From Mastigamoeba balamuthi (taxonomy: Eukaryota > Evosea > Mastigamoebida > Mastigamoebidae), in the NCBI GenBank assembly GCA_902651635.1, contig CACRSC010000086.1, forward strand, positions 109,786 to 167,984: a stretch of DNA of 58,199 nt. Direction: 5' to 3'. This document shows positions 1 through 11,900 of the stretch, in pieces (position 1 is the first letter of the stretch; each line of letters begins with the position of its first letter). Under the pieces are notes generated by a model. It made no database searches, was not told the DNA's origin, and saw nothing but the letters and a program-made list of their open reading frames with translations. The translations under genes and the position numbers were made by a program.

Positions 1-2584
1 GACAAGTGGGCGGCCAAGTACGGCGTGCGGGCCACGCAGCGGCGCAGCGACGTCGAGTGCGTCGTCGTCGAGCTGGCGGGCAGCCAGGTGGGCCTCGGCT
101 GGGTCATGCGCCGCATCGGCTCGTACGGCGACAAGCTCAAGAAGCGCCTGCGCCTGCTGCCCGTCGCCGCGCAGTGCGCCGCGCAGTTTGTCCGCGGGAC
201 GCGCCTCAAGGGCGACGTCATCCTCGAGCAGCTCTGCGCCAGGTACAGGGGCAGGGCCTACGCTGAGTACGTGCCCGCCCTGCAGTCGATCAGCGTCCGC
301 GGGCTCCACACGGAGGCCGAGCTCGACGACGTCCTCGCCGAGCTTCGCGCCTGCATGCGGAGCGCGGGGTTCGCCGAGGGCGCGCCGATCCCCTGCGTCT
401 ACTGCGGCGACACGGGCGCCGACCACGCGTTCCTCATCTGCGGCCACCGCTACTGCCTGCGCTGCCTCAAGTCCTCCCTGGACGCGGCCGCCCTGCCCGC
501 GCGCTGCCCCAGCTGCTCGCAGGCCGTCGCCGCCCGCGAGCTCGCCAACGTGGTGGCGCCGCACGAGCTGGCACGGGCGGCCTCGCGGGCCCTGCGCGCG
601 CACCTCGCGGCGCGGCCGTGCGCCTACGTGGCGCCGTGCCCGCACGCCGGCTGCAGCGGCGTCGTGGCGGCGGCGCTGGGGTACACGCGCTGCGCCGCCT
701 GCAAGAGCAGCGTCTGCGGCAGGTGCGCAGTCGAGGGCGACGAGGAGCACGCCACGCGCACGTGCGAGCAGTTCCAGGAGTACCGCGCCGACTGCGCGCG
801 CTGCCCCGTGGCGTCGTGCGGCGCGACGCTGAGCAGGAAGGCGGGCTACCACGCCTGCAAGGGCTGCGGCCTGCAGGTCTGCGCGGCGTGCGGCGCCGTG
901 TCGCAGAAGCTGCACGAGGGCCGCAGCTGCACGGCCTACCAGGATCTCGCGCGCACGGCGTACGCGTGCCCGCGCGAGGGCTGCAGGGGCGAGCTGGCCA
1001 AGGCCGCGGGCTACCAGGCCTGCGGCGAGTGCGGCGGGATGTCGTGCGGCTGCTGCGGCATCGCGCGCGACGACGACCACGCGGGGATCCCGTGCGCAGA
1101 GTACGTGCAGCGCCTGATGACGCGCCTCGTCTGCTGCCCCGCGGTGGGCTGCCGCGGCCGCGTGGACAAGCGCCAGGGCTACCACCGCTGCCCCACGTGC
1201 GCCGCGTGGGTCTGCGGGAGCTGCCGCGCGCTCGACGCCCCTGCGCACAGCGGCAGGACGTGCGCTGAGTTTGCGCAGGTCCTGCGGGGGATGTACGCGG
1301 CGTGCCCGTCGCCCGGCTGCCGCGCGCTCGTCGAGAAGAAGGTCGCCAAGTGCGGCGCGTGCGGGGCGCTCGTCTGCGGCGCCTGCGCACAGAGCAACGT
1401 CGCCGGCCACGAGGGCGTGTCGTGCGCGGAGTACAAGCAGCGCGCCGACTGGGCCGCCTTTGCCGACGCCGCGTTCGCGCGGGCCGAGCGCTGGGCGAGG
1501 GACCACTGGTCCTCGGAGATCGGCCGCATCACGCGCATCGACCGCAACGCCGCGATCCGCGACCTGCGCTGCCCCGCGGTTGCCAAGTTCCTGGCGGGGG
1601 TGCCGGCCGCGCGGGACTCGCTGGCCAGCATGGTCATGTGCTGGCACGGCTCGGCCGAGTACGCCATCGCAGCGATCTGCAGCAGCGGGTGGAACGTGGC
1701 GCTGCGCAGGGGGCAGGTGCACGGGGCGGGCGAGTACTTCGGGGTGACGGCGGCCATCTCGCACGGGTACTGCAAGGGCAGCTCGCGCATGATCGTGGCG
1801 CTGGTGGCCCAGGGCCCCTGGCTCAAGCTCGTGCCCAGCTTCTGCTACGTCGTGGCCAACGCGGCTGACGGCGCCTCGTGCTACAACCTCCCCGTCTGCG
1901 TCGTCTCGTACGGCGCGCAGGCCTCGGAGCCTCTCTGTATCAGGTCGCTGGCCTCCTCGGCGGCCTCGGGAGGCGTCCTGGGCCTCGGCGGCAGCCAGCC
2001 GGCAGCGGCGTCGTCGTGGAGGTGCCCGTTCGAGTGGAGCTGGCGCAACGACAGCGGCGCCATGGAGCCCTTCGGCGCGCAGGACAACGCGGAGATCGAG
2101 AGGCTCTACTGCAGGCACAGGGCGCAGCCCACGGGGGCGCTGGGGTCGCTGTACAGGGTGCAGCTGCGGCGCAATAACGACAACGCGATACGGAACTACC
2201 AGGTGGACTTTGCGAGCATGGAGCAGGTCAACTGCGCCACGGGCTACAGGAGGCCGCTCGGCAGGGCCCTGAGGGCCGTGGCGCCCGCGCCGTCGTCGGG
2301 GGCGGCCTGCTGGAGCTTCCGGGAGGCGGCCGACACGTGGCTGCCCTACGACAGCCAGTCCACGCGGGATGCCGAGGCGCTCTTCCAGAAGTACCTCGCC
2401 GGCGGGCAGGGCACGGTGCGCGTAGTCACGTGTGTTGGCGCTGCACGTCCTCGGTTTGCTTACGCACGTGCACGCGGCGCAGGCGACGGTGGCGATGCGG
2501 GGACGGCAGTACGAGCTGGACTTTATCTGCGGGCAGCAGAGAAACCTCATAACGGGCGTGGCGAGGCCCATCAAGAGGTGCTGA
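1..2584 (+). CDS. RING/multi-IBR E3 ligase fused to PARP-like and two WWE domains (5' partial)
   Basis: The frame is open at the window edge, so the N terminus is missing. In order: a C3HC4 RING (about 385-535); five tandem IBR-type zinc modules (about 630-1430), each opening CPxxGC or a close variant and ending near a His and Cys; a PARP-catalytic-like stretch (about 1640-1910) with CWHGS and GEYF, matching the His and Tyr of the H-Y-E triad; a WWE domain (about 2020-2275); and a second WWE. The second WWE is completed only by removing a 67-nt phase-0 intron (2416-2482, GTGCGC...CAG); the last exon ends at TGA 2582. I cannot see a Glu at the third triad position (the strand reads LPVCVVSYG), so a mono-ADP-ribosyltransferase or an inactive fold is likelier than a polymerase. 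WWE domains bind (iso-)ADP-ribose, so the inferred role is ADP-ribose-linked ubiquitin ligation. Known RBR ligases have one IBR between two RINGs, so five modules is unusual. Confidence 0.8.
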
Positions 2585-2703
2585 GGTGGGACAGCTGCTG
2601 CTCTCTGTGCGTCCGAGCCATGGCCGCCCATCACAAGTCAGGAGACAACCTGGCCTCGTAACTTCATTCCTTTGTCCAGGCTTGTGGTATCTCGGAGGCT
2701 CAA

Positions 2704-3027
2704 TCAACGCAGGCTGCTGCGCTGAGGCCGAGGCCGAAGCGAGGACCGCAGGGCCTTCAGGCAATGGAAACCGCACTCCTCGGGCTGCGGGGGCGGCAGC
2801 AGTAGGAAGCGGAGGGCGCCGGGGTGAATGAGGGCCGAGAGCTCCTTGCGGAGGACGGTCCAGGTTGTGGACCGTCCGCGTGCACTGGCCCCTCTGTTCC
2901 GCCGGTGGATGCGCTCGTTGAGCAGCATGGCCTCGATGGACCCCATGCGCTCCCGCGTCTCGCGGGCCCACCGGGGCTCCCGCTTCCTGTGCCCTGCGGC
3001 CCAGTGTGAGGGAGATCTCGAGGCCCC
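2704..3027 (-). CDS. possible 3' exon of an unrecognised gene
   Basis: The frame ending in TGA at 2704 has strongly GC-biased third positions, like the genuine genes here, and a charged composition around GSIEAMLLNERIHRR. A CAG just upstream (near 3027) could be a 3' splice site. I found no convincing upstream exon and no family resemblance. It would converge with the RBR-PARP gene. It could equally be chance coding bias in GC-rich DNA. Confidence 0.25.
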   Translation of the reverse strand, partial: GASRSPSHWAAGHRKREPRWARETRERMGSIEAMLLNERIHRRNRGASARGRSTTWTVLRKELSALIHPGALRFLLLPPPQPEECGFHCLKALRSSLRPRPQRSSLR

Positions 3028-3084
3028 TGAGCATTTGATTATTGGGCGCCACTCCGGATGTAGCAGGCTTGTGCCGATCTCACA

Positions 3085-3526
3085 AAGGAGTGAGACGTGG
3101 CATTGGGGGAAGTGGCACTGTGGCACTTGCTGGTCTCGTCGGAGCTTGCGACACTCTCTCTGCCTTACAGCCAAAGGCGCTGCCCGCCGCAAGAGGGCTG
3201 AAGATTAGCTTGGGTCATTGTATCGAGTGATCCGCGCTCAAACGAAAATGTCTTGGGCAATAATTTCAACGGCTCATCTCGAGAAATAAACAAGAGCAAA
3301 AGCCCTGTGGATTAGGTGTCACCATAGACAACCTTGAAGACTCCATTTATTTTCCCATTAGCAATTCAGTCCCTACACGTCTTCGAAAGGGTTTCTGAGG
3401 TAGCCTAGAAAGGCGAGGCAACAGTACGGGGTCCCAGTCAGTTCTTACATTGGAGTCAACTCTCACTCCTCACAGTGGTGTTTTGCCATTTTTTGTTCAG
3501 GAGGTTTCCTGTTTACCACCACTTCT
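3085..3526. other. intergenic, no gene seen
   Basis: AT-richer spacer between the RBR-PARP gene and the first two-TM family gene. It contains short ORFs only and nothing recognisable. Confidence 0.5.
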
Positions 3527-4086
3527 TTACACACTGGCAATAATGACCAGGGTTGTGACAGTGACCATAAAAAGAGTGCCGAACACCAGGTTTGCCATTC
3601 CCCACTGTCGTTAATGATAATCAGAGATTGATAGGTGTAAATATATCCAATAATACTCACGGATCTGTCAAACTTGTCGCGAGTGATGCAGGCCCACATG
3701 GCACCCACCCACATGCACGGAGGTACAGCCAGCCCCACCATGAAGAGAGCCATCGGAATGTACGTTGGCTCAGATCGTTTCTTTTTCGCAGGGTTCCTGT
3801 GAGGATCGGACAGCTGCTTCTGGGGGGCTGGGCCCCGGGAGAATAGCATTGTCTGAGTCTCCTCACAGACCATCAGCTTCGCCAGAGGAGCCTGCTTGGC
3901 GGATTGTGTAGGCGTTATTGCGGGGACAGGGGAGGAACAGCCGCATGAGGACGTGTTGCGGTAATGCAGGTCGGAGGCAAGGGTATCGGGCTGTGCACGA
4001 CTGCAAGTCGTGTTGGGCGACACCGAGGGGATGATGGCGTGGGGCTGGCACACAACCTCGGTGGTGCAGGACAGTTCAGAGTCCAT
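3527..4086 (-). CDS. two-TM protein family, copy A
   Basis: Exon 1 starts at ATG 4086 (MDSELS) and ends in a first hydrophobic segment (MALFMVGLAVPPCM...) followed by KFDRS. A 56-nt intron (3605-3660, GTGAGT...CAG, phase 0) leads to exon 2, which starts with Trp, encodes a second hydrophobic segment and stops with TAA at 3527. The gene model rests on a neighbour (4332-4938) with the same MDSELS start, an internal ETQT/GTQT motif, DRS at the exon end and an intron at the same place and phase. The predicted topology is a long Ser/Pro-rich N-terminal tail, two membrane helices and a very short C terminus. I do not recognise the family, and its function is unknown. Confidence 0.65.
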
Positions 4087-4331
4087 CCGAGCGATGACTT
4101 GTGCTTTGCTGTGAAGAAGCAGAGGAAATGGCCTTTTTGCCACCGAGATCTCTTCTGAATCCAGAACTATCTTTTCTTATTCAGCAGCATCCTCTCCTCC
4201 CAGCATCAGTGTAGTTGATTGCCTGCATAAACGACAATTCTCAAGAAACACTGCCATCGGGCGGGGTTGATTCCACGACGGCAATTCACCATCTTTCGAT
4301 GCGGGCCAGGAGTGGGGTTTCCTTCAGGCTA

Positions 4332-4938
4332 CTAGCAACCCTGATTGCCTTCATCGCAATGGAATGCCTTGGCCACGGATAAGCCGATAGCCAAGGGGAA
4401 ATAGAGGACCATGAACACAGTGCCCACGAGGCACGCCACCCCCCACTGAAGAGAGCTTTTAGAGGGAAGATGCCAAATGGGTGCTGTGTGGGCACCGCAC
4501 CGATCTGTCGAACTTGTTGTGTGCCAGGAATGCGAACGTGGCACCCAATATCATGCACGGGGAGTAGACGATCCCGACCATGAATAATGCCATCGGGGCG
4601 TATGTTGGCTTGGGCTTGGGCTGCTTCTTTTTCATGCCGGACTCCGCCTGCATTTCGGTGGGCAGTGGGACCCTCTCTGATCCGCGGAGATCCCACCAGG
4701 ACAAACTCGTCTGCGTCCCCTCGGAGATGCACAGCGGAGCCACCTGGGCTCTCTCGGTGGGTAGTGATTGAAGTTTACCGGCGGGAATGGTAAGCGAGCT
4801 GGTCAGGGGCTTGCGGGCCAGCACGCCGACATCGTCTGCATCTTGTGGGTCGTGGCTGGCGGTGTTGGGGGAGGCGGGAGGTACAACGCAGTGGGGACAG
4901 CACACTGCCTCGGTCGTGCTTGACAGCTCAGAGTCCAT
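4332..4938 (-). CDS. two-TM protein family, copy B
   Basis: Tandem paralogue of the gene at 3527-4086. ATG at 4938 gives MDSELS. The N-terminal tail is Cys/Pro/Ser-rich with a GTQT motif and a basic MKKKQPKPK patch before the first helix (MALFMVGIVYSPCM). Exon 1 ends in KFDRS; a 55-nt intron (4446-4500, GTGCGG...CAG) follows; exon 2 starts WGVACLVG and forms the second helix, ending with a Cys-containing tail and stop at 4332. Copies A and B are head-to-tail on the minus strand. Conservation of intron position, phase and flanking residues supports a real gene pair. Function is unknown. Confidence 0.65.
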
Positions 4939-5224
4939 TATTTTCGCAACTGAGGTTTTGCCAAGAGACCCGACGAAATGGGACACTGGCAACGCACCTA
5001 TGTATCTCTAGAAAGTAACCCGAGAAAAAAAGGGCCCGAATTGAGAACAACGCTACCAATACGATGACAGTCAGCCTCAAGGGCAAGGTCTGTAATCCGG
5101 GAAATGATGATCTTCGGCATTCAATCACCAATCCCCCCCATGTTGCCCAAGAGGGGCTCGGTTAGTTTCTGGGCTTTTCCTGAGGTTCCAGATTGCATAC
5201 CTCAGAAACCCAAGAGACCGTGAG

Positions 5225-5718
5225 ATGGTATCTCGCCAGGGCATCGTGCTGGACAACCTCGGGACGGGTCGTGCAGTCTTACGGCACTCTGCCTCTCCCA
5301 GGGCCACCGGAGTGTGGGAACCCCATGCCCCGGCTGCTGACCTGCTCTCCGTGGGTGCCAGCGCATTGCCACAACCTCTCGAGGGCACTAAGATAGCTGC
5401 CACGTGCTCTGTCGAAGAGGAGACACAGACCAACGAGTTCGATTGGTACTTCCTGGCAGAACAGCTTCCTCAGAAGCAGAAGCCGTCAAACATCCCTCAG
5501 CTGCTGTTCATCCTGGGGGTCGCGTTCCCACCATGCATGTTCGCTGGCGCCGTCTTTGCGTACATTGCAAACAACCGGCTTGATAGATCGGTATGCCACA
5601 GCTTCTAAGGGAAATTTCTATTGCTGACCTGCAATTATCGCAGTGAGGAGTCGCTTGCTTTGTGTACTCAGTACTGCTGTGCTTCGCTGGTCTCTTGGCT
5701 GCGGTTATCTTAAGTTGA
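5225..5718 (+). pseudogene. two-TM protein family, copy C, with UGA at the conserved exon-2 Trp codon
   Basis: On the opposite strand to copies A and B. ATG 5225 opens a divergent N-terminal tail. The shared parts are ETQT, a first helix (LLFILGVAFPPCM) and RLDRS at the exon end. A 53-nt intron (5591-5643, GTATGC...CAG) sits at the same position and phase as in A and B. The first codon of exon 2, TGG in both paralogues, is TGA here (5644-5646). After it the frame stays open for 23 codons of good hydrophobic sequence until TGA 5716. The simplest reading is a recent nonsense mutation; stop readthrough or an alternative acceptor is possible. UGA ends several intact genes here, so code reassignment is unlikely. 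Confidence 0.6.
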
Positions 5719-5944
5719 AGATGAATTGCAGTATCTCGTTCATGCAGAATGGCACACAATAAGACCCGTCTGTGTGGCATTGAGCAAGCTCACTCAGAGG
5801 GGTAGTCAGACTGACAATTACCGAATCCTTTTGCTTGAGAGTTATTCGAATGTGCACCTCTCACATTGATTTCATTTACTGGTGCCTGTTGTGGCTGGGT
5901 GCAGACTGAGCTCCATCTCTGTGCTGTTCGTTCCCAGATCGTCC

Positions 5945-8900
5945 CTACGATCTGATTGCTCCGCCTCCGCATTGCCTTGTCTCCTGGCACCCTTTGACAG
6001 GGCAATGCTCGACAGCGCTCTGTATGTCTGACCTGTCGTACTGGGACGCAGCTCGCCGCATCTGCAGCAGCGCGCGCACGCATTTCTCGGACCCGCACGC
6101 CCTTCTGAGCAGCCTTGCAACGGCCTGCACGCGCCTCTCGCGCTCCTTCTCGTGGCCCTCGCCCTCGGTCCGCGCCAGGGTCGCCTCTCCCAGGAACAAC
6201 TGCAGAGCAGCGAGCTCCGTCTCGCCGAGCGACGCCGCGATCGGCTGCCTGCCGAAGCCCGAGAACGCCAGAGGCGTGCGCGCATCGCCGTAGCGCAGCA
6301 GCGACCAGTTGGCGAAGGTGAGGCTGCACGACTGCGCCTGCTGGGGATTCATCCTCTGCAGCGCCCCGAGTATGCGATCCGCCTCGAGCTCCGACATCAG
6401 CAGCACGGCGATGCGAGCGCTGCCAGGCTCCGCGGGCGCCAGGAGGCACGCGTCCGGGAAGCGGAGGTATCTGTCGAAGTGCACCGTGTCCGCCACCGCG
6501 AAGACGAAGTTGACCGTGGCCCAGACGCTCGCCGAGCCCCAGCTGACTGCCCTCGACAGCAGGGGGCTCTGAGAGAAGCAGTGATCCACCACGGCGGAGA
6601 GCGGTCCGGCGCCCACGGCCTGCGCGACTGTGCGCATGTCGCAGGCTGAGAGGATCCGGAGCGGGTCCCAGATGTTCTCGCCGCGCGGGACCTTCCCCGG
6701 GATCTCCTCTTCCTTCTCCTCCTCCATCTCGCGCTCGTGCTCGAGCTCCCGCTCGCACTCCTCCTCGAGCGCGTGCTGCGCCGCGGTGCAGTTGCTGTGC
6801 TTCTGGTACTCTGCACAACAGTCGAGCAGCTTCCTGCCCATCGCGAGGGACGCGGCGGTGTTGCCCTCTGCGCATGGCACCCAGTACTTGTTGGCCATGG
6901 CGGTGAGGACCTGCTGCCTGCGGCCCTTGGCGTAGAGGTCCCAGAGCGACATGCCGTCGGGCTCCACCGGCGCCCCGCCGCTGGCGACGCTGCTGACATA
7001 GTGCGAGCCGTTCTCGGCCCAGTGCGGCAGCAGCAGCTGCACCGCCTGGACCGTGTTGCAGAACACCCACGCCAGCACGTCCGTCACGCTGATCTCCCGC
7101 GTCAGCGCGTCAGCGGACCTCATGCTGGCGCGGATGCTGCCCTGGATCTCGGGGACGACGACGATCTTGAGCGTCTGGCCGTGGCCCAGCGCCCGCATGC
7201 GGCCCGCGCCCTGCATGAACTTGTCCTTGCACATCTGCGTGCCGAGCGTGATGAGCGCGCGGGCCCTGGGCCGCAGCTTCATGTCGGACCCGCGCGTGCG
7301 GCTCGTCGAAGAGCACGAACGTGTCGCGCTCGTGCACGGGCGACGAGCCCAGCGGCAGGCAGCGGCCGCTGCGCTCGAGGACCACCCAGCACCCGCTGCC
7401 CCGCGCGGCCTCGTGGTAGACGACTCCGCGCAGGCGCTCGGGGAGGCCCCTGGCCAGCAGGCGCGACGCTGCCGCCCTGTTGCTCAGCCCCGCCAGCAGC
7501 GCGCCGGCGTCGATCAGCGCGCTGACGTCGCAGCGGCGGCTCTGGTCGGCGGCGCAGTCGAGCAGCTGCTCGCAGACGCGCTGCTTGGCCGCGTCGCCGA
7601 GCAGCAGCACCTCGGAGGAGCGCCGGAGGACGTCGAGCATGCGGCCGTTGGTCGCCGCGATGGTCGTGTCGCCGTCGATGCAGGGCACCGGGCGCAGCGT
7701 CAGCGGCATCACGCGGTTGATGTCGTTGGTCCCCGAGAAGCCGACGGTGCCCGCGGGCGCCAGGTGCCACGCCGACTGCTTGAGCCGCTGGGCGAACTGC
7801 GACATCTCGACGGGGAACACCGCGGCGTTGAGCCAGAAGTCGATCGCAGCCGGCGACCTCGCGAACGCCCGCGTCAGCACGTCGCGCTGCAGCTCCGAGG
7901 TCACGTCGAGGCGGTCGGTGCCCGCGATGCTCTGCCGCTCGGCGTCCGTCGTGGCCCCGTCGTCGATCGTCCGCAGCCACAGCGCGTAGTGGTCCTGCGC
8001 CGCAGCGCTCGGCAGGCCCAGCAGCACCTCGATCGCGTGGCGCAGCTGCGGCCACTCGAGGCCGTTGTAGTACGCGCTCAGGCACGTCAGCGCGAGGACG
8101 CTGTCCGCGTGGCTGAACTCTGCGCGCGGCGCGGGGCTGTCGCTCCCGCGGAACGGCACCGCCAGCGAACGGCGCGGCACGCGGGTCCTGTCGACGCCGT
8201 AGTCGACGCGGTGGCGCTTCTCCAGCGCGCCGAAGACGACCTCGTGGGCCAGCAGGCCGCGCAGCGCCAGCACGTGCTCCTTCCGCTGCTCGTTGGCCCC
8301 CGCGACGCCCTCGAGCTGCGCCGCCTCCGCGTCGAGCGCGCTGTCGGTGACGAGCACGACGAACTGCTCCCTGGGGCCCTCGCCGAGCCCGCGCAGCCAG
8401 CGCAGCTCGTGCGGGGGGCTACGGCACAGCTGCAGAGCGACCTGCCGCTTGATGCCGGCCTTGGCGCTGTCGTACGCGGCGCCCCGCAGGAAGCGGAACT
8501 CTCTGAACGAGCCGGCGGCCCACTGCGGGACCGCCCACGTGACGCCCGGGAGCGACAGCAGCCGGCGCAGCTCGTCGGAGGGGCTGTTGAGCGCCCACAG
8601 GACCGCCTCGACGCAGGCCCAGCGGCTCTCGCCCGACTCGAGCCCCGCGGGGTCGCCGAGGGCGTAGACGAGCTCGTACTTGGGGTACAGCACCGCGTCG
8701 CTCTCGTCGACGATGTCCACGGTCTGCACGGCCAGGCAGCGCTTGAACAGCGCGGCGGTGCCCGCGCCGTCGTCGGCGCCGTTGGAGGCCTCGCGGGACT
8801 TGAGGGCCAGCGACAGGCGGTGCTCGGGCGCCAGCGCCACGAAGCCGCCGAGGTCGCGGCAGCGCTGGAGCGCGAGGCAGTAGGACCGCAGCAGCAGCTG

Positions 8901-11900
8901 CGTGGACGGCGTCCCGCGGTTGAACGGCAGCAGCAGCACAGGGATGCGGAAGAGCCCCGCGGTGAGGTACTGCTGGAGGTACCCCACGCACTCGCGCAGC
9001 AGCTGCGTGCAGAACGTCACGCGCACGACGGGGCCGGCGCGGCGCTGCGTGTGGTGCAGCAGCAGCAGTGGGAGCACCACGCGCGTCTTCCCGAGCCCCA
9101 TGTTGAGCTGCGCGATGTCGCCCGGGTGCGCGATGAGGTGCAGCGCCAGCGCCGACTGCTCGGGCCGCACCTGGATGCCGCTCGAGGCCTCGAACGCCAG
9201 CCACCGCGGGTGCTCGCGGACGCCCCACGCGCGCGGCATGAACTCTGTGTAGTAGCGCGTCACGAGCTGCTCGGGGTCGGCCACGAAGGCCGCGAGGCGC
9301 TTGAGCTTGTCGCAGAGCACCCAGAGCTGCGCGAGGCTGAACGCGCCGCTCACGAAGTCGTCGCGCGCCTGTCGGCCCAGCAGCGGCAGGAGCGCGTCGG
9401 GGCGGTCGGCCAGCGAGCGCAGTATAGCTGACCGCGTGAGCAGCGGGCAGTAGTTGGCCGCGTGCGACAGCACCAGCGAGTTCTTCTTGTGCGCCAAGTC
9501 GGCGGAGCCGCTGGCGCTGCCTCTCTCGGGCTTGAACTGCGACGAGTGGAGGCGGCGCAGCTCGTCGTGCAGCATCGAAGCGCAGGCGTTCGCAACGCCG
9601 TGCATCCGCCTGAGCTCGGCCTCGACCTCCTCGCGGGGCATCCGGAAGACGGGGACCTTTGTGGCCGAGTGCAGCTTCCAGCTGTCCTCGAGCTCCCGCA
9701 GCATCAGGCCGAAGAGGTCTTCGTGGCTCTGCCCCTCCGCCGCCCTGAGGTGCGCCAGGGGGAACTCTCTCTGTGCGCCCGCGAGGTCCGCGTTGTCCTC
9801 CATCGAAAGGAGAGACGCGATCGACCGCTCTGTGCTCGATATCACTTCCTCGGCCTTGCTCAGCGACAGGGCGCTTTCGGCAACGGCGGTAGCGTGTTCC
9901 AGGCAGGGCCTGCGCGGGACAGCGAACCCCAGCAGCCGAGCCTCCTCCGCGGCTGTCAGGGCGGCGCCCGCTGGCAGCAACCCGCGCTGCGACGCGATCC
10001 TGTACTCGCTCTCGCAGTCCCCGAGAGATAGCGTGCCGACAGTCTCCGCACCCCGCTTGTCGTCGTGGAGGCCCGCCAGTGCGCTCGCCTCGCTGCTGAG
10101 CAGAGTGCACTGTGCCGCCAGCGCAGGGAACCCGGCGCTGAACGAGAACACCTCCTCCAGCTTGGCGCGCTCCTCGTCCGTCAGTGGGGACCACTGGAAC
10201 GACTGCTGGACCAGTGTCTGCGCTGCGCACGCCCCGGGCACGCCCTCGCCAGTGTCCCCCAGCAGCGTGCCGCTCGCCGCGAGAATCGCCGCGAGGTGCA
10301 GGCGCGAGAGGGCTGTGCGCCCCTGCAGCTCCTGCAGGCGGTCGCTGACCTCGTAGGAGAAGTGCCTGCGCGTGTCCTGGGGCCCCAGGTGGTCGCGCTT
10401 GACCGAGGTGAACCCGCTCCCGTGGTCTCTGAGAACGGTCCCGTCCGCGATGAACAGCTCCATGTGCTCGCCGTCGCTGCGGGGCTCCAGGACGAGGTAG
10501 TCGTGGAACCGGGGCAGCAGCCGCGACATCTGCTGGCACTTGGCGAGCCTGTAGTTCCCCAGGTCCAGCGAGGCAACGGAGCCGTCGGGGCAGAGATCGA
10601 ACCCGAGCCCAAAGCGCGGGAGAATGAAGCGCAGCGAGGCCTGGGCGCCCTCTCCTGCCGCGGGGAACAGCTCCATGTCGATGTAATCGGCCTCCTCAAA
10701 CTTGGTGAGCACCACGAGCAGCCGGGCCAGCGCGTCGTCCTCGAGGGCGGGCAGCACAAGCTCAGGAAATTTCCCGGCCCGCGCCATCGAGAGCAGAGAC
10801 AGCAGCGGATCCGCTCGCTTTTCCTGGGGCACTACGCAGCACGCCCGTCGGTCGCCACGCTGCACGACCAGAAGAGAGACATCGCGGCTCTGGAAGTGCA
10901 CGGGGCGGGCGACGATGGTCGCGCTCTTCCGGTGGGCCCAGAAGCTGCACGTGCTGCGGTAGAGCGCGGGGATCTCCGCGACCCAGTTGGCACCCTCGAG
11001 CGAGTCCAGGAGCTCCAGCACAGTCCCCGTGCCGGCGTCGGTCTCGCGGATGCACACGCTGCCAGACCCGAGGGCGAACTCGTAGAAGAACCCGCCCTGT
11101 GGGTGCTGCGCCTTCCAGCTGTTGCCCTCGCGCACGGCCTCGAAATCGTGGCTGCCGAATGTCCTCTTGTACAGCGCCGACTGGAGGACACCGCCCGGAA
11201 GCGAGCGCAGCGGGTAGCCGTCGACGAGTACATCGCCCGAGAGGATGTTGATGCTGTAGATCACTCCCGTCTTCGGGTGCTCGGTCGCGTATGCGGTCCC
11301 GTATACATACCACTTCAGAGCCACGTCGTCACCGATGCCGCAGCAGACCGACCGCAGAGCTGCAGTCAGCGTTCGATGTAGCAGGTGGGCCGAATACTCC
11401 TTGATGACCCCCGAAACCTGATGGTGCCACTGCGCCTCGACTGCCTGCAGCTCACCAAGGAGCGTGCTGCTCTGCGCAAAGGACCTCGAGGCGCGGAACC
11501 GCACGAGGCACAGCAGCATCAGCGCAGCCTCGTCGTGCGACATGGGGGCGACCTTGCGGCAGCACAGCAGAGCGTACCCGTAGAAGAGCCCCTCCTTGGC
11601 GCGCAGCTCGCACACCGCGCGGGTGTCGACCGTGCTCGCTGACTCGAGCTTCCTGCGGTCGGTCTCGACGGCGTGCGCCCATCCCAGGCACATGTCAGCA
11701 GCGCTGCGAGCAACGGCGGCAGCCTCGCCGGTGGTGTCCCACTGGCACACGAACTCACAGAGGACGGCAACGGCAAGGGCTGAACGCGACTCGCGGACCA
11801 GGTGGCACGAGCGCGAGATGAAGTCGGAGAGGTTGCGGCACATGACGTGGACGAGGTCCCCTCTCTCGGCGTCCTGGTGCCACGCCAGCGTCATGGTCCC

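Noticed and set aside
5644-5646. UGA reassigned to Trp
   Set aside because: UGA ends the RBR-PARP, ERCC6L2, Fic and gag frames at sensible positions.
7053-9431. 792-codon plus-strand ORF inside the DUF3638-type gene
   Set aside because: Antisense shadow: Arg/Gln/Val-rich with no motif, caused by extreme third-position GC in the minus-strand gene.
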